Positions 10,944 to 21,774 of a stretch of DNA of 37,772 nt are shown piece after piece. This stretch comes from Perkinsus chesapeaki (Eukaryota > Perkinsozoa > Perkinsida > Perkinsidae). A program made the position numbers and the translations under genes. Positions within the stretch are counted from its first letter, which is position 1, and every line of letters starts with the position of its first letter. The stretch spans positions 1 to 37,772 of the forward strand of contig JAAPAO010000342.1 in NCBI GenBank assembly GCA_013115145.1. Reading direction: 5' to 3'. Under the pieces are notes generated by a model. It made no database searches. It was not told the DNA's origin and worked only from the letters and a program-made list of their open reading frames with translations.

Positions 10944-13282
10944 ATGGAACATGAGTATTTGGAGGCATTCGCCACTCTACAGCGGGAGTCCGGTGTTGAC
11001 TTTACTGAGGGTAACAGCGACTGCAGCGTCCTGGACAGAGCAATTGATATGTGGTAATAAGAAGATACAGCAGCTTTCCGTACAAGGACCTCGACCTTGT
11101 ACCCGTCCTCAGGTACTCAGTGCAGTACGCCACCTACGGTGACATGGACGACTCAGAGGGGGGCACTGAGGACCTTCTCGAGGGTATCGTCAGAGAGCCT
11201 GGTGTGACACCTCACGCTGTCGGTAGGGGGATTCGAACCTGCGCGGTACCTTTAGGTGTATTATTATCTCATGTCAGTTCGATCGGTGACTGCTCCCCAT
11301 GGAGCCAGAGCCAATCCCACCAGTGTTGTTTTTAACCCAACAGATGCCTCCTTCTTGGTGACTGGGGGTGCTGATAGGGAAGTTAAAATGTGGAATGATT
11401 CGGAAAGTAAGGAAAACTAAGTCCTGTTATCAATACTCATGACTGCGGCCGGCTGTGCTGCTGGCTTTTAGTCAGCCAATCCACTCCTCTACCGTTTATC
11501 ATCATCATGCTCGTAATTCCGTATCTTTAGAAATAGATTGACGTTTGAAGAAAAGTAACACTGGAGTTCAGCAGATTCTTAGAGATCCACCTGTCCGCAC
11601 GGGAAAGACTTGTCGTTGACACAATAGCTGTTTCACGCGCGCCTTCGCTCCTCCACAAGGGGGCATTGAACTCGTGGTAAGTTTATTTATTTCCAGATAC
11701 AGGCGGTCTAGAGCCCACTGGCTTAACCTTCCGTGCCCCATCTCCGGTATTATCCCTAGACTGGAGCCCAGATGGTGCCTTCATAGCTGTTGGCTGCATG
11801 GGAGGTGAAGTGGTAAGTGATCCTGACATGCTGCCTTGGACGGGAACTTTAGATCCACAAATGAATCAACATTTTGTCGAGGCCGTTGTTTCCCTATCGA
11901 AGATTTGTCGCTGCTGTTGGAATGTCTTTATACTTATTTTCATAAATATTGAATAAGTAGTCTCCCGAGATCCGCTTGTCACAATTCATTACCATCGCTG
12001 AGAGCCTTGTACACGTGGCATTAGTCTGAAATGATTCCATCAAACTTGGGGTATTCTCAGTAGGCTATGAAAATGGTGGTATGATTGTCTAGAGGGCCGA
12101 TCGGAGAATATAGAGTTGTTGTTGATGATGATGAGCTCAATTACTTTTATTATTTTCAGTTAGTGTTCGATGCATGCACCGGAAAGGAGCTTGGAAGGTC
12201 ATCTCATCCCACTAAAACTCATGTAAAAGCATCTGCTGTTTGAAGAAATCTTGCAATCTTGCATTTTCTCAACGCTGATAGGTCCTACGTGTCCAATTTT
12301 GTCCACAAGTGAAGGGCGATGGCGAGCTACTATTATTCAGTGCTTGCCGAGATATGACTGTTCAGTTTTATCAAAGAATCAAAGTCGAGGGCGCTGAAGG
12401 TGAGGAGGTGGCTTGTTGATAAATTGATGGCGCGCGCTTTTTGCATTGGCAGAGTTCGAATGGAGGAAGACTGGAATGCTTCGACAAGCACAGCCAGTGT
12501 CTGCTGCTACTTGGTTAGATTGCGATGAGCCGGTATTGGCCATGGCGATTGAGAACGATCCGTAAGTAGTTGTGTGCATGCGTGCATACCGTTCCTTCCG
12601 TAACTTGGCTAACTTTGTAGGTACATGCATTACTATTCGGGTGAGACATTAAAGAGTGTTGGAGACTTTTCGATGAATCCTCATAAGTTGGATCGTCATG
12701 TCAGCTTCAGAGTTCGCGATATGTAAAAACGCCCTTTCTGGGGATCGAACTTGTGCCTGTTGGATTCCCTCCGCTGCCAGGTTGTCTTGGTCCATGGACG
12801 GTCACACGTTCATCCTCTGCGCTACTGACGCTCACAAACTTTTGTTGTTCCGAGCTTTCCACCATTCGCCTATTCGAACGTAAGGGTATCTTCAGTTCGA
12901 GCGCGGAAGATACAAAACAGGTTGATTTCTTAGATACTATGGTATCGACATTGATGAGTATGATAATCCTTCGTTAGCTATATCAGCCGACAGAAGCTTT
13001 GTTCTCTCAACTACCACGGACAAGAGCGGTGAGTTGAACATTTCGTGGCGCGCGTTTTTTCATGAATGGTAGGGTCCTATATTGGCGGTGTTGCAGTGTT
13101 TGAGACATTCTCCCAACAGAAAGTGATGACGATACCCGTTCATGAGCGAGGGGCAATTCGGAATATGTGCTTCTCTAAAACGTAAGCTAGAGGTGTCAGA
13201 AAAATAACAGTGTTAACATCATTTCAGGGATGATAAGATTGCCTCTGTGAGTTTTGAAAAGTCACTGAAGATCATTGAATAG
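10944..13282 (+). CDS. WD-repeat protein
   Basis: Twelve exons: 10944-11050, 11113-11222, 11278-11406, 11697-11812, 12160-12222, 12282-12399, 12453-12561, 12621-12722, 12781-12879, 12934-13028, 13097-13181, 13228-13282. They give 395 codons, all phases consistent. After an acidic N-terminal region, WD40-type blades are recognisable: TSVVFNPTDASFLVTGGADR with EVKMWN, VLSLDWSPDGAFIAVGCMGG with EVLVFD, ELLLFSACRDMTVQFY, MLSWSMDGHTFILCATDA, and a last blade ending KIASVSFEKSLKII. That fits one beta-propeller of six or seven blades, normally a protein-interaction scaffold. The exact orthologue is not recognised. Introns 11407-11696 and 11813-12159 are unusually long here and could hide small exons, although the frame closes without them. 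Confidence 0.8.
11223..11277 (-). other. Intron with antisense tRNA T-arm
   Basis: 55-base intron. The complement reads CCGCGCAGGTTCGAATCCCC (about 11226-11246), nearly the same as the T-arm in the kinase intron at 14414-14456. Confidence 0.75.
12723..12780 (-). other. Intron with antisense tRNA T-arm
   Basis: 58-base intron splitting Met as AT|G. The complement reads GGCACAAGTTCGATCCCCAG, then a short spacer and GTTTTTAC. The T-run (GTAAAAAC on the + strand) overlaps the 5' splice site. Confidence 0.72.
13182..13227 (+). repeat. Intron with shared 20-base block, copy A
   Basis: The last intron of the WD-repeat gene begins GT followed by AAGCTAGAGGTGTCAGAAAA (13184-13203). The same 20 bases begin an intron of the neighbouring kinase gene. 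Confidence 0.8.
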
Positions 13283-13506
13283 TTTTTGTTGTTCCTCAAC
13301 ACAATTGCCTGAGATACGTTTCTCAATTTCATTTGCCATTTAGTTGTCAATTAGCCTCCGGAGTGTGCATCCGAGCTACACCAGCTCTGCTACAGTGGAC
13401 ACCTTGCGTCGCAACTGAGTGTTGCTGACAGAATCCGTTAACAGTCGTAGTGTATTTTGGCAGTGGTTGTCGTTTGCCTTGTCAAGGTGACGGAGTCTCC
13501 TCCATA

Positions 13507-15278
13507 ATGTTTGGCAGAAAGAAATCGACTAAATCAACCGAAAGCGGAGGAGGCCTCTCCCCACGTGAGTTGGCTTCTTTCTGACTTTGCGTATCGATTC
13601 TTCGGAATCTTCAAAAGCTGCCTGCCTGCTTTGGTGCTTGGGTGATCGAAGCTGGTGGTGTTTTCAGTTAAAAGCAGCATCGGGGCAGACTCACCTTCCG
13701 CGGATAACGGCGATAATGTAACGAAAGGAGGCGACAACAATTGTGTGGCGCAGTGGCGCATCATCATTTCAGAGCCAAATAGCTCATCTAAAGAATCTAC
13801 TTGATGGACGAAAGTTAACCCTCGATTCATTCGATCTTCGAGCCACGGTGGGGACCGGTAAAGCTAGAGGTGTCAGAAAATGACGTGAACGATGCAAAGC
13901 AGGTACTTTTGGAAGAGTCCGCGTTGTGAAGGTCAAAGACGCATCTGACCGATCTCCAATGGCGCTGAAGATGCTGAAAAAGTCCGAAGTGATTCGGTTG
14001 AAGCAGGTAAACGACGACGCGGCTGTCGACTACGCACCATGGGACTGGGGCTCATGTTAGGTGGAACACGTCAAGGCAGAGAAGAGGATCTTGTCAATGA
14101 TAGAGCACCCATTTATTGTTAATTTGTGAGGACGCGAGTTCGAACCCCAGCAGGGTTACTTTAAATATTTTATCTAATTACCTTTTGTATAAAAGAACAT
14201 AGCCATGGAGTTGTCGCTTCGCCTTTCTGATCCACATTATCTTATAATCATTCAGACTTACAACGTTCCAAGACGACAAACGGCTCTTCATGCTGATGGA
14301 GTATGTGAACGGTGGCGAGCTTTTCTCATATTTACGAAGAGAAGGCAGATTGCCGAATGATAGTGGAAAGTTCTATGCTGCCGAGATTGTTCTGGCCTTC
14401 CAGTACCTTCACAGTAAGAAAATGGAGGAGGGGGGAATCGAACCTGCGCGGATCAGATATGAATATCATCTATAGAGACTTGAAGCCGGAGAACCTACTT
14501 ATCGATTGCCATGGTGAATGGTGGATAATATGATATTTGTTATGAACATGTTTTCATAGGTCACGTCAAAGTTACAGACTTTGGTTTCGCTAAAGTCGTA
14601 GAGGATCGAACATGGACTTTATGTGGCACACCGGAATACTTGGCACCGGAAATCATTCAATCCAAAGGTAACAGCAGCTATCAGTCGTTGGCAGCAACAA
14701 CAATAACATCAGTCATTTTTATCAGGGCACGGAAAATCAGTAGACTGGTGGGCTCTGGGAATTCTCATATTTGAGATGCTGGCTGGCTATCCGCCATTTT
14801 ACGATGAAAACCCCTTCGGAATTTACCAAAAGGTGAAGTGTTGACTGGGTCAGTGGTATCAAATAAGCACTTTAGATACTCTCGGGAAAGATAGACTTCC
14901 CTCGTCATTTCGATGTTAAAGCGAAGGATCTCATAAAGCGGCTTTTGGTGCACGATCGAACGAAACGCTATGGTTGTCTGAAGAATGGTGCGGATGATAT
15001 AAAGAAACATAAATGGTAAACCAGCATCGCATGAAGGAGATGATGGGGCGATTTCGACAGGTTTAAGAACGTCGAATGGGAGCAGGTCTTTGCACGGCAA
15101 CTCACACCACCATTTATACCCAATGTAAAGGGAGCGGACGACACTTCAATGTTCGATAGGTGGAGAATATTTATGAGGAGAATACGGTATGAGACTTGCA
15201 TATAGGTACCCGGAGTCCGAGGAGGGTTCGACGCATAGCATCAACAAGCGGGAGCAAGTACTCTTTCAAGACTTCTAA
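13507..15278 (+). CDS. cAMP-dependent protein kinase catalytic subunit
   Basis: AGC-family Ser/Thr kinase of the PKA catalytic type, 367 residues in 12 exons: 13507-13564, 13668-13717, 13773-13857, 13903-14006, 14061-14125, 14256-14413, 14457-14513, 14560-14667, 14726-14832, 14876-15015, 15061-15159, 15206-15278. The glycine loop is VGTGTFG at 62-68. The ATP lysine is K87 in MALKMLKK and the helix-C glutamate E106. The catalytic loop YRDLKPEN has D181, and the DFG aspartate is D199. The activation-loop threonine is T212 in [15 protein letters not shown], a PKA signature. The C-terminus ends FQDF, matching the hydrophobic motif, so the chain is complete. The first 36 residues are Ser/Gly-rich and probably disordered; no Gly follows Met in a myristoylation context. 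By family it would be held inactive by a cAMP-binding regulatory subunit. Two introns carry tRNA-like sequence. Confidence 0.95.
13858..13902 (+). repeat. Intron with shared 20-base block, copy B
   Basis: 45-base kinase intron beginning GTA and then AAGCTAGAGGTGTCAGAAAA (13861-13880), identical to copy A. The sequence then diverges up to the 3' splice site. Confidence 0.8.
14126..14255 (+). other. Intron with sense tRNA T-arm
   Basis: 130-base kinase intron. GACGCGAGTTCGAACCCCAG (14131-14150) is a T-arm placed close to the 5' splice site. GGTTACTTTAAATATTTT follows. Confidence 0.65.
14414..14456 (-). other. Intron with antisense tRNA T-arm
   Basis: This 43-base intron interrupts the kinase between YLH and the [13 protein letters not shown] loop, so its boundaries are certain. 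The complement reads CGCGCAGGTTCGATTCCCCC, then CTCCTCCATTTTC into the 5' splice site. Confidence 0.8.
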
Positions 15279-16211
15279 TATCACCCTTCCACTGCTTTGT
15301 GGGAAGTAAAATTACGACGTTTGCTTACGCTGTGATTACGACTATTTCACTTATCATATATGTTAACAATCTCCAGTATGGATCTGCTGCATTAACCGTT
15401 GTTGTCAAGACCAGTAAGATTTTGTGTTGGCAAGTCGTGAGGAGCGGCGCAATGCAGCGCCACTCGGTTAGACACCACACACGCCAGGGGATTCGGGGAA
15501 TGGAGCGTTATTAGGCCCTAACATCCGCGAGCGTGGTAAAATTAATCAGACAGAACGCAATCGTATTTAGACTCCCTTCCACTCCACAAAAAAAGCAAGT
15601 TTTCGATCGTTAGAGAACGAGGTGGCCACCGAGGACGTCACGATAAGCGGGGCGATGTTTCACGGGCGTCACCTCCCACGCAAATAAACAACACAAAGTT
15701 AGAAGGAAGCAAAACATGCAGTAGAGAGGCCAACACGCTTCCAAGCGGTTAGTGCTCCTCATATCTCATATATGAGTCCCGGTATTCGTCGGGAAAGTTC
15801 AAGGAGACTGACGAGAAGGGGCTATTCCTGTCCGACCAGCAAGAGAATGCTCGACGCCACAACAGCCACATTCGCGCCACAATTTCCGGCAACATATTTG
15901 GACTATCGTTATGGATAAGATACTGAGTTGAATACTGAGAGCCAAACTGCATTATAGCTTGCCTTTTCCACAGTGTGGAATCCACACCCGACACAACTAT
16001 TCAAGCACATTGGCTACGTGTCGCATCAGTTAACGTCTCCCTTTATCTTAGGAGACACGGATTTCTCTTTAGCGCTCCACCCTCCAGCACACGCGTGCGC
16101 TAACGAGAGGTCACCGTTAATTCAAATTAAAGACAATTAATTCTATTTCTTGCTCTTGTTTCCTTCAAGGTTAATTTCAGTTTTTTTTCCTTCTGTGTTC
16201 TCCACTAAAGC
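15279..16211. other. Intergenic region between kinase and secreted protein gene
   Basis: About 930 bases without a supported gene. A perfect GGCGC-AATGCA-GCGCC hairpin lies at 15446-15461 in sequence whose complement (AACCGAGTGGCGC) faintly recalls a tRNA D arm. Another stem, GTCTCC/GGAGAC, is near 16035-16057. Short pyrimidine-rich DNA precedes the next start codon. I see no firm promoter element. Confidence 0.4.
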
Positions 16212-16982
16212 ATGTTCTCTATCTACGCTATCACTGGTTTGCTCACTGTCGCTGCCACTGCCAAGCATGTGACCCCCAATGGTGAATACTGCGGAAGCGG
16301 CCATCACTGGCGTTCCCTCATGGTCAAGGTTAACGAGGAATCGGCAACCTTCGACGTCAGCGGCATTGCTAACGTCTCCGGCGCTGCTCCATTCTATCTG
16401 TCTGACATCCCCTTCCAGATGAACGAGCTCGGTAATGAGATCGTAGTCTTGAACAAGGACACCACACCTGGTGACCACCCTATCGGAGGCTTTGGCTACC
16501 CCCTTCCCTCATTCACCGCAGTAGGCTATGATGCAACTTATGATCTTATTATGGCCACTTATAACGATGAGTATCTGTTATGCGGTCACAGTAAGTGCGG
16601 CGCCGAGTCAACTGCTGAGGACAACAAGTTTGGCCCCAACGGACACTACTGCTGCAGTAGCAAACACTGGCAGTATATCCAATTCCGTGTCAACTTCAAC
16701 GCTGACACCTTCACTGGCACTGTTGCTGTCGGTGGTATTGCTAGGCTCCCTCACGCTTCCCCGTGGTATCTCTCGGACATGCCTTTCACCTTGGATTCTG
16801 AGATGAGTCTACTAACCGTTCACAAGGAGACTGAGAGTCGCCGTTCCCTCCGTGCCACAATCGGAGGATTCGGGTATCCAGTACCCTCTTGGACTAGCTT
16901 GTCTTTCAACGCTTCCTCTAATACCATTACCGCTCCATATAGAGGTGATCTTATGGAACTCGCAGCGGAGAACTGTAAGTGA
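16212..16982 (+). CDS. Secreted two-module Cys protein (paralogue 1)
   Basis: Intronless, 256 residues. MFSIYAITGLLTVAATA is a clear signal peptide. The mature protein is two copies of a module of about 115 residues. PNGEYCGSGHHW pairs with PNGHYCCSSKHW. APFYLSDIPFQM pairs with SPWYLSDMPFTL. IGGFGYPLPSF pairs with IGGFGYPVPSW. Each copy ends near a Cys-Lys. Paired cysteines suggest disulphides in an exported protein. The architecture (signal peptide, then PxGxYC modules) matches the minus-strand gene at 20232-20996, so both belong to one family. I associate such families with Perkinsus secretomes; the function is unknown. The usual rarity of intronless genes in this window makes it stand out. 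Confidence 0.8.
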   Translation: MFSIYAITGLLTVAATAKHVTPNGEYCGSGHHWRSLMVKVNEESATFDVSGIANVSGAAPFYLSDIPFQMNELGNEIVVLNKDTTPGDHPIGGFGYPLPSFTAVGYDATYDLIMATYNDEYLLCGHSKCGAESTAEDNKFGPNGHYCCSSKHWQYIQFRVNFNADTFTGTVAVGGIARLPHASPWYLSDMPFTLDSEMSLLTVHKETESRRSLRATIGGFGYPVPSWTSLSFNASSNTITAPYRGDLMELAAENCK

Positions 16983-17527
16983 GAAGAATGTATATACATA
17001 CCCACTGAAGTGAATTTTACACCAGGTGTTGATCGACAAGGTCATTTAATATTCCTGGTGGTTTCCCATCACTGCTTCCCGTTTAGTCTGAAACGGCTGA
17101 TGACAGACGCATCTTCAGCCACCAGTTTTTTCCCTGCCGCAAGGAGGGCGGCAACAGAGAGCTTTACTGCTCTTCCCTTACGAAGTGTTGCGTTGTAAGT
17201 TCTTCCCGATGAGTAACACTTTCGGTATGGAAGCTAATGGCTTCCTTACCAATCTTCCTTACCATCAAGGCATAGAGGAGCATCTGAAGTTCCCAGAAGC
17301 TTCTTGTAATCTATAAGATGCCAACAACAGATAGGTCTGTTGACCTTGAATAACCAGATTACTTGTTACATTGAGTAAACGTTTTTCTCTCGGCATACTT
17401 TTGTGGAGTACGAGTGAGTATCGGAACTCTTGAATATGACATACACTCTGACTTCCACCACTCAACAAATCACGGTTGAAGAAACTTCGAATGATGCAAA
17501 AAAACCTGCCTTGCGGCTAACATAATA
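16983..17527. other. Spacer with possible coding remnant
   Basis: Two overlapping frames stay open over 17030-17215. One reads QFFPCRKEGGNRELYCSSL, a Cys-containing string like a secreted protein tail. No start, splice set or family could be fixed. It may be a decayed relative or an unresolved last exon of the upstream secreted gene. The rest, to the transporter stop at 17528, is unremarkable. Confidence 0.3.
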
Positions 17528-20008
17528 TCACTCGATTGGTTCGCCCATACCGGGTCGACCAATTACTGCCGGACTTCCAGGATGATCTTCGGAAAGGTCA
17601 CTAGTTGTGTCGGCTAAAGACTCGACTTCCTCGAGTTCAACATTCTTGAAGATATGTGGACGTCCCTTGCTAAACCATGACGATTGTATCCTTCTCAACA
17701 AGCTTCCATGGCATGGATCGGACGGCTCATCTATAATCAAAGAATCAGTTTGTCGAGCGTTCGGAATTAAAAAACGAACTAATACTAATGGTACAAGTGG
17801 AGCCAGACATGACCATAAGCTCGCTTCCCAAAGCCGAGCGAATTTAGGCCCTTCATTGGGGGATCCATCAGGGGTCACACCAAGGTGATAGAGCAACATG
17901 GCGCCGAAATAATCAGATAGGCTTGAGCTCAGATTGCTGGCACCGGCCAGGAGGGCATACATAGTCGATTCCAAATTGTCAGGGCAGCTTTGACTCAGAA
18001 GTACTATTGCCGGCATCCAGTTGAATTCACCAAGAACGGTCCCCAAAGCCGCGGACGAGATTACGAAAATTCTATCAGGAATTCCAAGGTGTGTTACATT
18101 GAATCGCGTGTACACGATAATGTTGAATAGACCAACGAGAGAGCAAAGTACGCTAGAAAAGGAGAATATCCATTGATAATGCCAATGCTTCATGAACCTG
18201 TTGTAGAGGTACATCCCGACCAGACTGCATATAGAAGCAACTATACCTGATATAAAGGAGGCACTCGATGACGAGATGTTGGCAAAAAGGAGGAGCAAAT
18301 CTCACTGAAAATTTACAAAATATGGGATTACTGACGTAAGCTGCGTTTTTCTTGAGGAAATCCTGCGAGGAAATTTTACAAAGTAAGGAGGTATTATTCC
18401 ACAGCGGCGGCCCAAGAAACAGCTGGGTGAAGTATCTTTGATACTTCTACAGAGTCCAACTCGAGTAGAATCGAAGAGATTGATTGATCATGCAAAGGAA
18501 ACGTTGAGACTATGTGTAAAGCACGAGCGACATGACAACTCCGGTAAAAAGTACTAAATTTTGAAGGTAGAGGGCGACTGGCGTGAAGCCTACGGAAACG
18601 ACAAAGGCAATTACCTAAGGTAGTGGTGTAGAATACCGTACCGAAATGGGGGCCTTCTGGGTATTGCTCTGGAGTATCAGTGAAGAAGTAAAATGAAGCG
18701 CCGTGAATGCCGAAATGCATCTGAGCAACTATAGAAGGGAAGGAAGTATCGCCGACTGTTACACAATTTTGTATAAACATGAAGAGGTTCTGTTTGGCGA
18801 TCAGCGGCCGTGTGAGAAAGGTGAACAACAATACCACTACTATACCGAGGACGCCGGCTACGATGCATTTACGGTGTAACTAATGATAGTCAGTGCGTTC
18901 CCATACAACCTCTTCATTCTCACTTGTGTTTCGATTATCGAATAGATGGCCAAGAAGAGTCCACCTAGGCCAGTGACGAGCGACAAACACGTCATCTCCC
19001 AAAACTTCGGTTTTACGTTCTCCTCGGAAGCCTGGTCTGCGTCAACACGCGCTTCGCCGAGAAGGTTGAATACCACCAGAGGCAAGACAAGGGCGGCAAA
19101 CGGCACGCCGATCCAATAGACTCGAAAAGGGCCGATGGAGTCTATCAATGGACCGACTAGTAAAACAGCAAAGGTGCGGAATATGGATATTCCGACCCAT
19201 ACAAAAGTGACCAGGTCAGGACCGGACTTTGGATGACTTTTCAGCTTAGCGGCGTACATGCCTTCTGATAATAGATCACATACTGCGCATTGGAGGAAAA
19301 TGAGGAAGCATGCCACGAGGGAAACAATAAGGGGATCCGGCCTCTGGGTAAGCACGACCATAGCTAGCAAAGCGAGTAGTGTTGATATGAACATGTAAGG
19401 ACGCTTGTGGTAACCGAAGAGGGATATGCGGTCGCTGAGGAGGCCAATGAGAGGCTTGATGCTCCATGGTATACCAGTTGCACTTCTATATACCTGAAAG
19501 TGGTGATGAAGTAATATCAAGTGGATCGAATATTTGCCCTAAGGAACGAGATAAGACAGAGTGTCTAACCAAAACAATTCCGCTGGTGCCGTGGTGAGGA
19601 GCAAACCAATCCCACAAGGTACTATTGTGCCGCGCAGTTGAAGACGAACTAAAGTAAGAGATTCCTCTCTGATTAAAGTTGACTTGTGGTCCCTTTTCAT
19701 CGATGCCCATAAGGCCGCCTTATTAAGGTCAACGGGGAGGACTGCACCTCCCCGTTGAATGTGTTAACTTAACACTGTTAAGCAAGATATGTAATTGTTA
19801 GTAAGCTCACTTGGAGGTCGGTGCCTGAGACTTTATAGTCTCTCAAGATGAAGTCAACAGGAGTGCCGGCTAGTCCACCGCCACCTCCCCCACAGACGAA
19901 CCCTTTCAGTATGTGCTGTATTAAATGCAAACCGACAAGGAAACGACCACCGAAGACCGCTCTTAGACGAGGAAAATAAGATTGCTCATCCAAGGGAACG
20001 TCAGGCAT
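17528..20008 (-). CDS. Folate/biopterin-type membrane transporter
   Basis: Member of the folate-biopterin transporter (BT1) family in the major facilitator superfamily, multi-pass plasma or organelle membrane carriers. Minus-strand exons: 19811-20008, 18924-19493, 18615-18879, 18403-18509, 18332-18362, 17528-18300. The joined frame is 647 codons. The N-terminus shows the family signature: QHILKGFVCGGGGGGLAGTP, then YRSATGIPWSIKPLIGLLSD. Next come hydrophobic helices, EGPHFGTVFYTT before the second half, and LGEFNWMPAIVLLSQSCPDN late. The small exons 18403-18509 and 18332-18362 add about 45 residues (LLELDSVEVSKILHP) where relatives usually run helix to helix. They fit in phase, but I am less sure of them. 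The C-terminal tail is hydrophilic and acidic. Substrate cannot be told from sequence: folate, biopterin or S-adenosylmethionine are known in the family. Confidence 0.85.
19730..19757. repeat. Perfect inverted repeat in transporter intron 1
   Basis: CAACGGGGAGG (19730-19740) and CCTCCCCGTTG (19747-19757) are exact complements around a 6-base loop. It lies inside the 317-base first intron (19494-19810), which is much longer than its neighbours. Confidence 0.85.
19761..19775. repeat. 15-base palindrome, copy 1
   Basis: GTGTTAACTTAACAC, symmetric about its centre. An identical copy is at 20224-20238, where it overlaps the stop codon of the next secreted-protein gene. Confidence 0.8.
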
Positions 20009-20223
20009 CTGATAAACTGTTATTATCTGAACACAATACAGAATTCTAATGACATAAAGGTGTTAACAATTGATAAGTGACAAGACACGAACTGCGAGAG
20101 GATGATTTTGATAATAAGTGCCACTAATGCACTGGTTGCCTGTACGGAGAACATGTAATGAACTCAATGTGATAATAACAGACATCAATATTGCTACATT
20201 GATTAGTGGCTAAGCTGCTAACA

Positions 20224-20238
20224 GTGTTAACTTAACAC
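20224..20238. repeat. 15-base palindrome, copy 2
   Basis: Identical to 19761-19775. It includes the TAA stop and last codon of the minus-strand gene 20232-20996. A related half-site (GGTGTTAACAATTG) is near 20058. Confidence 0.8.
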
Positions 20239-20996
20239 TTGCCTGGCTTGAACACCAGTGGGGTAGGGTGCGTATCATCATCAGACATCATCAAATCGCC
20301 ATTGTAAAAAAGCCTCATATGATAGTCCAAGAAAGGGTACTCAGGTATACGTGGTTCATCATCTATACCCTCAGAAAAGATACGATAAGTCCCGCCTTGT
20401 GCTGCCCCAACCTTATATTTAATATTACTGAGGAGGACCCTAGCCCCCTTAGACCGCAAAATTGCCGAATAATTGTGAACGGCAGCGGGAAAAGAAAATC
20501 TTGCAGTGACGTACTTGAGCTGTTGTGCCACAGAAGAGCAGAAGACTCCATTCACTTCAGGCGTATCGAATAGTTGCCTTACGAAGCCATGGTCCATGAT
20601 ACCTTCGAGGTTACTCGAGGACTTGCACTTTCTCCGAGTGAAGGTTAGATACTCTGCAGGGCCTCCTCTGAGGTGAAGATGAATTTCCTTCTCGTCGGCA
20701 TCATATTTTAACATCCACATATGCTCGACAAAGGGAAAGGTCTTGTGTGCATCGCGCGAGAGTTCTTCAGCATGTATAGTAATCAAACCAGAAGACTTGT
20801 CCAGGTTGTAAGTTGTTGGGAAGATGGCGACCGTGGCAGTCTCACCGACTAAAGTGACAGCTATTTTGTCCTTGGTAAAGACGACTTGAGATTCATATTT
20901 TTCTATCACAGAACTACAATACTTGCCAGAGGGTACAGTGAATGCTACGCTGCTGTACACAAAAGCGATGATAAGGAGGCCATTGAAGAATAACAT
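20232..20996 (-). CDS. Secreted two-module Cys protein (paralogue 2)
   Basis: Intronless, 254 residues. MLFFNGLLIIAFVYSSVAF is a strong signal peptide. Two modules begin VPSGKYCSSVIEKYESQVVF and EVNGVFCSSVAQQLKYVTARF. The first closes with TFTRRKCKSSS and the second with FKPGKC at the very C-terminus. The order signal peptide, PxGxYC-type start and C-terminal Lys-Cys parallels the + strand gene at 16212-16982, but sequence identity is low. An exported protein with conserved disulphides is the likely reading; function unknown. The transporter gene lies between the two paralogues. Confidence 0.78.
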   Translation of the reverse strand: MLFFNGLLIIAFVYSSVAFTVPSGKYCSSVIEKYESQVVFTKDKIAVTLVGETATVAIFPTTYNLDKSSGLITIHAEELSRDAHKTFPFVEHMWMLKYDADEKEIHLHLRGGPAEYLTFTRRKCKSSSNLEGIMDHGFVRQLFDTPEVNGVFCSSVAQQLKYVTARFSFPAAVHNYSAILRSKGARVLLSNIKYKVGAAQGGTYRIFSEGIDDEPRIPEYPFLDYHMRLFYNGDLMMSDDDTHPTPLVFKPGKC

Positions 20997-21774
20997 TTTG
21001 GGGAAGCTACCAGGAATGACGGCTGCTCGAATGAGCTAATAAGGGTGATCAGATCAGATACATTCTACAAATACTAGGTTATATTAAGGTACAGGATATT
21101 CGCCACTCAGCTACTTAACGCAAATGAGTCGGTGCGGAAACTTAGATTCGGCTGACAATTCGCACTAACGTGTTCTGTAATCGCTGAGGGTTGAGTTAAC
21201 CCGGTTAACTCGCAATAAAGCTGCTACACAGACCGATGCTGACAAGCCAGCTAAAAGAAGTTGCTAGCGCTAGCTGAATGGAAGCATTTCATTCAATGCA
21301 GTCGTTACATCATATCACGCGGTGTACTCATTGAGTACTACTCAATGGTGACGACATGTTGGGATCGACCGACGGTGCACGCGAACACCTAATGTTGTTG
21401 GGCTTCCTGCCCACCTGGAGGAGGAGGAGGAGACGCCTTGCGAGCCCGCGTCGCCCGAGTCCTACTGGCAACACTGGACATTAGGGAAAGAGATAAGTAC
21501 GTACTGACGAGTAAATATGAGAATAGTCAATACTAGCTTTATCAGGGAGCTAGAGGAAGAAGACAATAATTTATTGTCAATAAATAGTGAGAGGAGAAAG
21601 AGTCTTTCTGAAATGATAGTCTTTCAGAAAGACTGCACGTACTATCATTTCTTATAATAACAGAGCATCCGCACGCATGCAGTGCATGCCATGCACCAAA
21701 CTGGCTGGCAACTCGCACGCACGCGCCAGAGTGGCTGATGCGCACACGTGCAGACTGGCATCAGCATTACCTCA
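20997..21774. other. Intergenic region
   Basis: No firm gene. A minus-strand ORF of 30 codons near 21391-21483 (MSSVASRTRATRARK, then a Pro run) is Arg- and Pro-rich and could be an exon, but it has no partner. The 21540-21780 part is rich in inverted repeats, including GACAATAA-T-TTATTGTC at 21562-21578. Confidence 0.35.
21601..21651. repeat. Two overlapping, mutually exclusive hairpins
   Basis: AGTCTTTCTGAAA (21601-21613) pairs with TTTCAGAAAGACT (21622-21634). GAAATGATAG (21610-21619) pairs with CTATCATTTC (21642-21651). Because they overlap, only one stem can form at a time. Confidence 0.8.

Noticed and set aside
15446..15461. GC hairpin as a bacterial-type terminator
   Set aside because: The host is clearly eukaryotic, no T-run follows, and it lies about 170 bases past the kinase stop with no special context.
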